Shown here piece after piece: positions 61,758 through 64,000 of a stretch of 64,000 bases of DNA. How positions within the stretch are numbered: the stretch's first letter is position 1; every line of letters starts with the position of its first letter. Location of the stretch: positions 1 to 64,000 of the forward strand of contig NZ_JADEYH010000013.1 in NCBI RefSeq assembly GCF_017114865.1, read 5' to 3'. The translations under genes were made by a program, and so were the position numbers. The stretch comes from Streptomyces verrucosisporus (lineage in GTDB: Bacteria > Actinomycetota > Actinomycetes > Streptomycetales > Streptomycetaceae). The notes beneath the pieces are model-generated. The model was not told where the DNA came from, made no database searches, and saw nothing but the letters and a program-made list of their open reading frames with translations.

Positions 61758-62693
61758 TCAGACCGCTGCCGGCTCGCGGCCGGCGGCGGACTCCTCGGCC
61801 TCGGCCACGACGCCCTTGACCCGGCGCAGCTTCTTCATCGGCCCGATCTCGCTGTCGTAGACCTTCTTCACACCGTCGCCGAGGGACTCCTCGATGGTGC
61901 GGATGTCGCGCACCAGGCGCTGCAGGCCCTGCGGCTCGACGGAGGCGGCCTGGTCGGAGCCCCACATCGCGCGGTCCAGGGTGATGTGGCGCTCGACGAA
62001 GGCGGCACCCAGCGCGACGGCGGCCAGCGTGGTCTGCAGGCCCGTCTCGTGGCCGGAGTAGCCGATCGGCACGTTGGGGTACTCGGCCTGCAGGGTGTGG
62101 ATCATCCGCAGGTTGAGCTCCTCGGCCTTGGCCGGGTAGGTGCTGGTGGCGTGGCAGAGCACGATGTTCTCGCTGCCCAGGACCTCCACCGCGTGCCGGA
62201 TCTGCTTCGGCGTGGACATGCCGGTGGAGAGGATGACGGTGCGGCCGGTGGCGCGCATGGCGCGCAGCAGCTCGTCGTCGGTCAGGGAGGCGGAGGCCAC
62301 CTTGTAGCAGGGCACGTCGAACTTCTCCAGGAAGTCGACGGACTCCACGTCCCACGGGGAGGCGAACCAGTCGATCCCCCTCTTCTTGCAGTAGGCGTCG
62401 ATGGCCCGGTAGCCCTCCTCGTCGAACTCGACGCGGTGGCGGTAGTCGATGTAGGTCATCCGGCCCCAGGGGGTGTCGCGCTCGATCTCCCACTGGTCGC
62501 GCGGGGTGCAGACCTCCGGGGTGCGCTTCTGGAACTTCACGGCGTCGCAGCCGGCGTCGGCGGCGGCGTCGATCAGGGCGAACGCGTTCTCCAGGTCGCC
62601 GTTGTGGTTGATGCCGATCTCGCCGGTGACGTAGACCGGGTGGCCCGGGCCCACGGTCTTGGCGCCGAGGGTACGGAGGCGGGGGCTGGTCAT
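61758..62693 (-). CDS. N-acylneuraminate/Kdn synthase (NeuB family), lacking the SAF domain
   Basis: A 311-residue (beta/alpha)8 enzyme condensing phosphoenolpyruvate with a mannose or N-acylmannosamine derivative to give Kdn or sialic acid (phosphate). Motifs: VTGEIGINHNGD, DAVKFQKRTPE, FASPWDVESVDFL, YKVASASLTDDELL, STGMSTPKQI, CHATSTYPAKAEELNLRMI, IGYSGHETGL and FVERHITLDRAMWGSDQAASVEP. The C-terminal antifreeze/SAF domain of NeuB that closes the active site of the dimer partner is missing, making it about 35 residues shorter. ATG 62693, or the TTG at 62699 that overlaps the upstream stop (TTGA). Middle gene of a three-gene run with the CMP-sugar synthetase upstream. Confidence 0.9.
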   Translation of the reverse strand: MTSPRLRTLGAKTVGPGHPVYVTGEIGINHNGDLENAFALIDAAADAGCDAVKFQKRTPEVCTPRDQWEIERDTPWGRMTYIDYRHRVEFDEEGYRAIDAYCKKRGIDWFASPWDVESVDFLEKFDVPCYKVASASLTDDELLRAMRATGRTVILSTGMSTPKQIRHAVEVLGSENIVLCHATSTYPAKAEELNLRMIHTLQAEYPNVPIGYSGHETGLQTTLAAVALGAAFVERHITLDRAMWGSDQAASVEPQGLQRLVRDIRTIEESLGDGVKKVYDSEIGPMKKLRRVKGVVAEAEESAAGREPAAV

Positions 62694-62695
62694 GC

Positions 62696-63982
62696 TCAAG
62701 ACAGTTCCTTTCCGAGGATCCACGAGGCGATCTCGCGGATCGCACCGGCCCCTCCGGGAGTGGAGGTGACCGCGCGGGCTGCGCCGCGTACGACGTCGTG
62801 GGCGCTGGCCACGGCGACGGGCCAGCCGACCAGGCCGAAGCACGGCAGGTCGTTGACGTCGTTTCCGACGTAGAGCACGCGCTCCGGCGCGATGCCCTGC
62901 TCCTCGCACCACTGCTTGAGGGCGAGGTCCTTCCGGTCGACACCGTGGAGCACGGGGATCCGCAGCTTGCGGGCCCGTGCGGCGACCACCGGGTTCTCCT
63001 CCGTGGACAGGATCAGCAGCGGCAGTCCGGCGCGGCGCAGGGCGGCGATGCCGAGCCCGTCGCCGCGGTGGACCGCGACCGTCTCCCGTCCGTCGGAGTC
63101 GACGTACACCCGGTCGTCGGTCTGGGTGCCGTCGAAGTCGAGTACGACCGCGTCGACGTCGTCGCGGTCCGGAAGCGCGCCGGGGCGCCCCTCCGTCCCG
63201 CCGTCGAGCAGCGGCGCCAGCGCGCGGGCGCGGGCGAGGTCGTGGGGATCGTCGACCTCCAGCACGCGCGCCGGGTCGGTGCGCACCAGCTCGGTGCGGC
63301 CGAAGAAGCGGTGTCCGGCCTCGCGGAAGCCGCCGGCGCGCATCGCGTAGGCGGCGCCGGTCTCCAGCAGGTCCTGCGGCCGGTCCTGGCGGCGCGGGCG
63401 GTAGGCCTTGTCGTGGTTGACGCCGTGCCCGCCGCCCGCGGCGCCGTCAAAGTCCCCGGCGTCCCCGGCGTCCCCCTCGCGCCAGACGAAGCCGTGGAAG
63501 GGGGCGACGGTCAGCGCGCTGTCGGCGCCGCCGGCCACCGCGGCGGCCACGCCCTCGACGTCCTCGCGGGTGAGGAAGGGGCTGGTGCACTGCACCAGCA
63601 GCACCGCCTCGGCCTCCCGTCCGTGCCGCTCGGCGTGGACGTCCATGGCGTGCAGGACGGCGGCCTCACTGGTGGCGGTGTCGCCCGCGATGCCGGCGGG
63701 CCGCCGCACGACCTCGGCGCCCGCGCCGCGGGCGGCCTCGGCGATGGCCTCGTCGTCGGTGGAGACGACCGTGTGCGTCACGCCCCGCGCCGCCAGGCAC
63801 TCCCGTACCGCGCGGACGACCAGCGGCACTCCCCCGACGGTGGCGAGGTTCTTGGCGGGCACGCCCTTGGATCCGCCGCGGGCGGGGATCACGGCCAGGA
63901 CGACGGGGCTGCCGGGGGTACTCGGGGACACAGGAGGGGCTCCTTGCCGGTCTGCGGTCTGCGGGGTGTCGGGCGCGCTCAC
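62696..63982 (-). CDS. Acylneuraminate cytidylyltransferase fused to a KdsC-like HAD phosphatase
   Basis: A 428-residue two-domain protein. N-terminal CMP-sialic acid/Kdn synthetase (about 28-260): VLAVIPARGGSKGVPAKNLA, STDDEAIAEAA, LLVQCTSPFLTREDV, ETGAAYAMRAGGF. C-terminal HAD phosphatase (about 275-425) of the KDO-8-phosphate phosphatase type: VVLDFDGTQTDDRVYVDSDG (nucleophile Asp, with DGT), LLILSTEENPVVAARARKL, GNDVNDLPCFGLVGWPVAV. It can thus remove the phosphate of Kdn-9-phosphate and activate the product with CTP. GTG start; its first bases overlap the stop of the upstream gene (GTGA). Confidence 0.9.
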   Translation of the reverse strand: MSAPDTPQTADRQGAPPVSPSTPGSPVVLAVIPARGGSKGVPAKNLATVGGVPLVVRAVRECLAARGVTHTVVSTDDEAIAEAARGAGAEVVRRPAGIAGDTATSEAAVLHAMDVHAERHGREAEAVLLVQCTSPFLTREDVEGVAAAVAGGADSALTVAPFHGFVWREGDAGDAGDFDGAAGGGHGVNHDKAYRPRRQDRPQDLLETGAAYAMRAGGFREAGHRFFGRTELVRTDPARVLEVDDPHDLARARALAPLLDGGTEGRPGALPDRDDVDAVVLDFDGTQTDDRVYVDSDGRETVAVHRGDGLGIAALRRAGLPLLILSTEENPVVAARARKLRIPVLHGVDRKDLALKQWCEEQGIAPERVLYVGNDVNDLPCFGLVGWPVAVASAHDVVRGAARAVTSTPGGAGAIREIASWILGKELS

Positions 63983-64000
63983 AGCTCCCCCATCCGGCGG
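63979..64000 (-). CDS. 3' end of an upstream gene, partial
   Basis: The TGA at 63981-63979 lies inside the GTGA that starts the cytidylyltransferase gene, and the frame before it reads RRMGEL to the window edge. A four-base overlap of this kind is typical of an upstream operon member, so this is probably the end of another polymer-biosynthesis gene. Only six codons are visible. Confidence 0.35.

Noticed and set aside
1-64000. tRNA or rRNA genes, CRISPR arrays, replication origin or integrase-type attachment sites
   Set aside because: None recognised on reading both strands; the island edges near 43.1 and 51.3 kb show no tRNA or direct repeat that would indicate site-specific integration. A tRNA scan would be needed to be certain.

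Overview
The window is high-GC actinobacterial DNA and almost certainly Streptomyces chromosome. Codon third positions are strongly G/C, GTG and TTG starts are common, and the gene order matches my memory of the S. coelicolor SCO4935 to SCO4879 neighbourhood (hutH, cdgE, cya, birA, pccB-pccE, maf, accA2, pnp, deoC, sigQ/afsQ1-afsQ2, add, deoA, nucleoside ABC transporter, Kdn polymer genes). Synteny is recalled, not computed.

Layout. 1-9.7 kb, envelope and secreted functions: YrhB-type protein, DJ-1/PfpI protein, secreted subtilase, MacB-type ABC exporter, L,D-transpeptidase lipoprotein and a small LAxTG sortase substrate. 9.7-24.6 kb, core metabolism and second messengers: hutH, diguanylate cyclase cdgE, enoyl-CoA hydratase, adenylate cyclase cya, biotin ligase, acyl-CoA carboxylase subunits (pccB, pccE, accA2) with an unlisted 39-residue membrane protein, maf, a DeoR-family regulator and an lpdA-like flavoprotein. 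24.7-32.9 kb, (deoxy)nucleoside breakdown: purine nucleoside phosphorylase, a probable phosphopentomutase, deoC, an aldehyde dehydrogenase plus a half-length partner, and a uridine-kinase-like protein. 33-38 kb, the sigQ/afsQ1-afsQ2 signalling locus with an exact AfsQ1-type site between sigQ and afsQ1. 38.1-43.1 kb: add, an alpha/beta hydrolase, and a divergent LysR/MFS pair. 43.1-51.3 kb, an accessory island: a Uma2 gene broken by an intact IS200/IS605-type tnpB element and flanked by a second, truncated one; a truncated Scr1-type regulator with its DUF397 partner; a 203-206 bp near-perfect inverted repeat enclosing an acetyltransferase and a frameshifted hydrolase; and a secreted beta-trefoil protein. 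51.4-58.6 kb: an operon for a nucleoside ABC transporter (ATPase, two permeases), cdd and deoA, then its substrate-binding lipoprotein. 59-64 kb: an M20 amidohydrolase and the edge of a Kdn/sialic-acid-like cell-wall polymer cluster.

How the genes work together. The strongest non-obvious signal is a 12-bp palindrome, CTACGCGCGTAG, found exactly upstream of pnp, deoC, add and the transporter-cdd-deoA operon and imperfectly (10/12) upstream of the binding-protein gene. It defines a nucleoside regulon spread over 34 kb: uptake, deamination, phosphorolysis, pentose-phosphate isomerisation, aldol cleavage and acetaldehyde oxidation. The regulator is not identified here. The most unusual DNA is the island. 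The intact tnpB element sits at GTCA inside Uma2 and its precise removal restores one reading frame, which gives exact element ends and a predicted TAM and guide. A few hundred bases away the inverted-repeat cassette has the form of an unclassified mobile or invertible unit.
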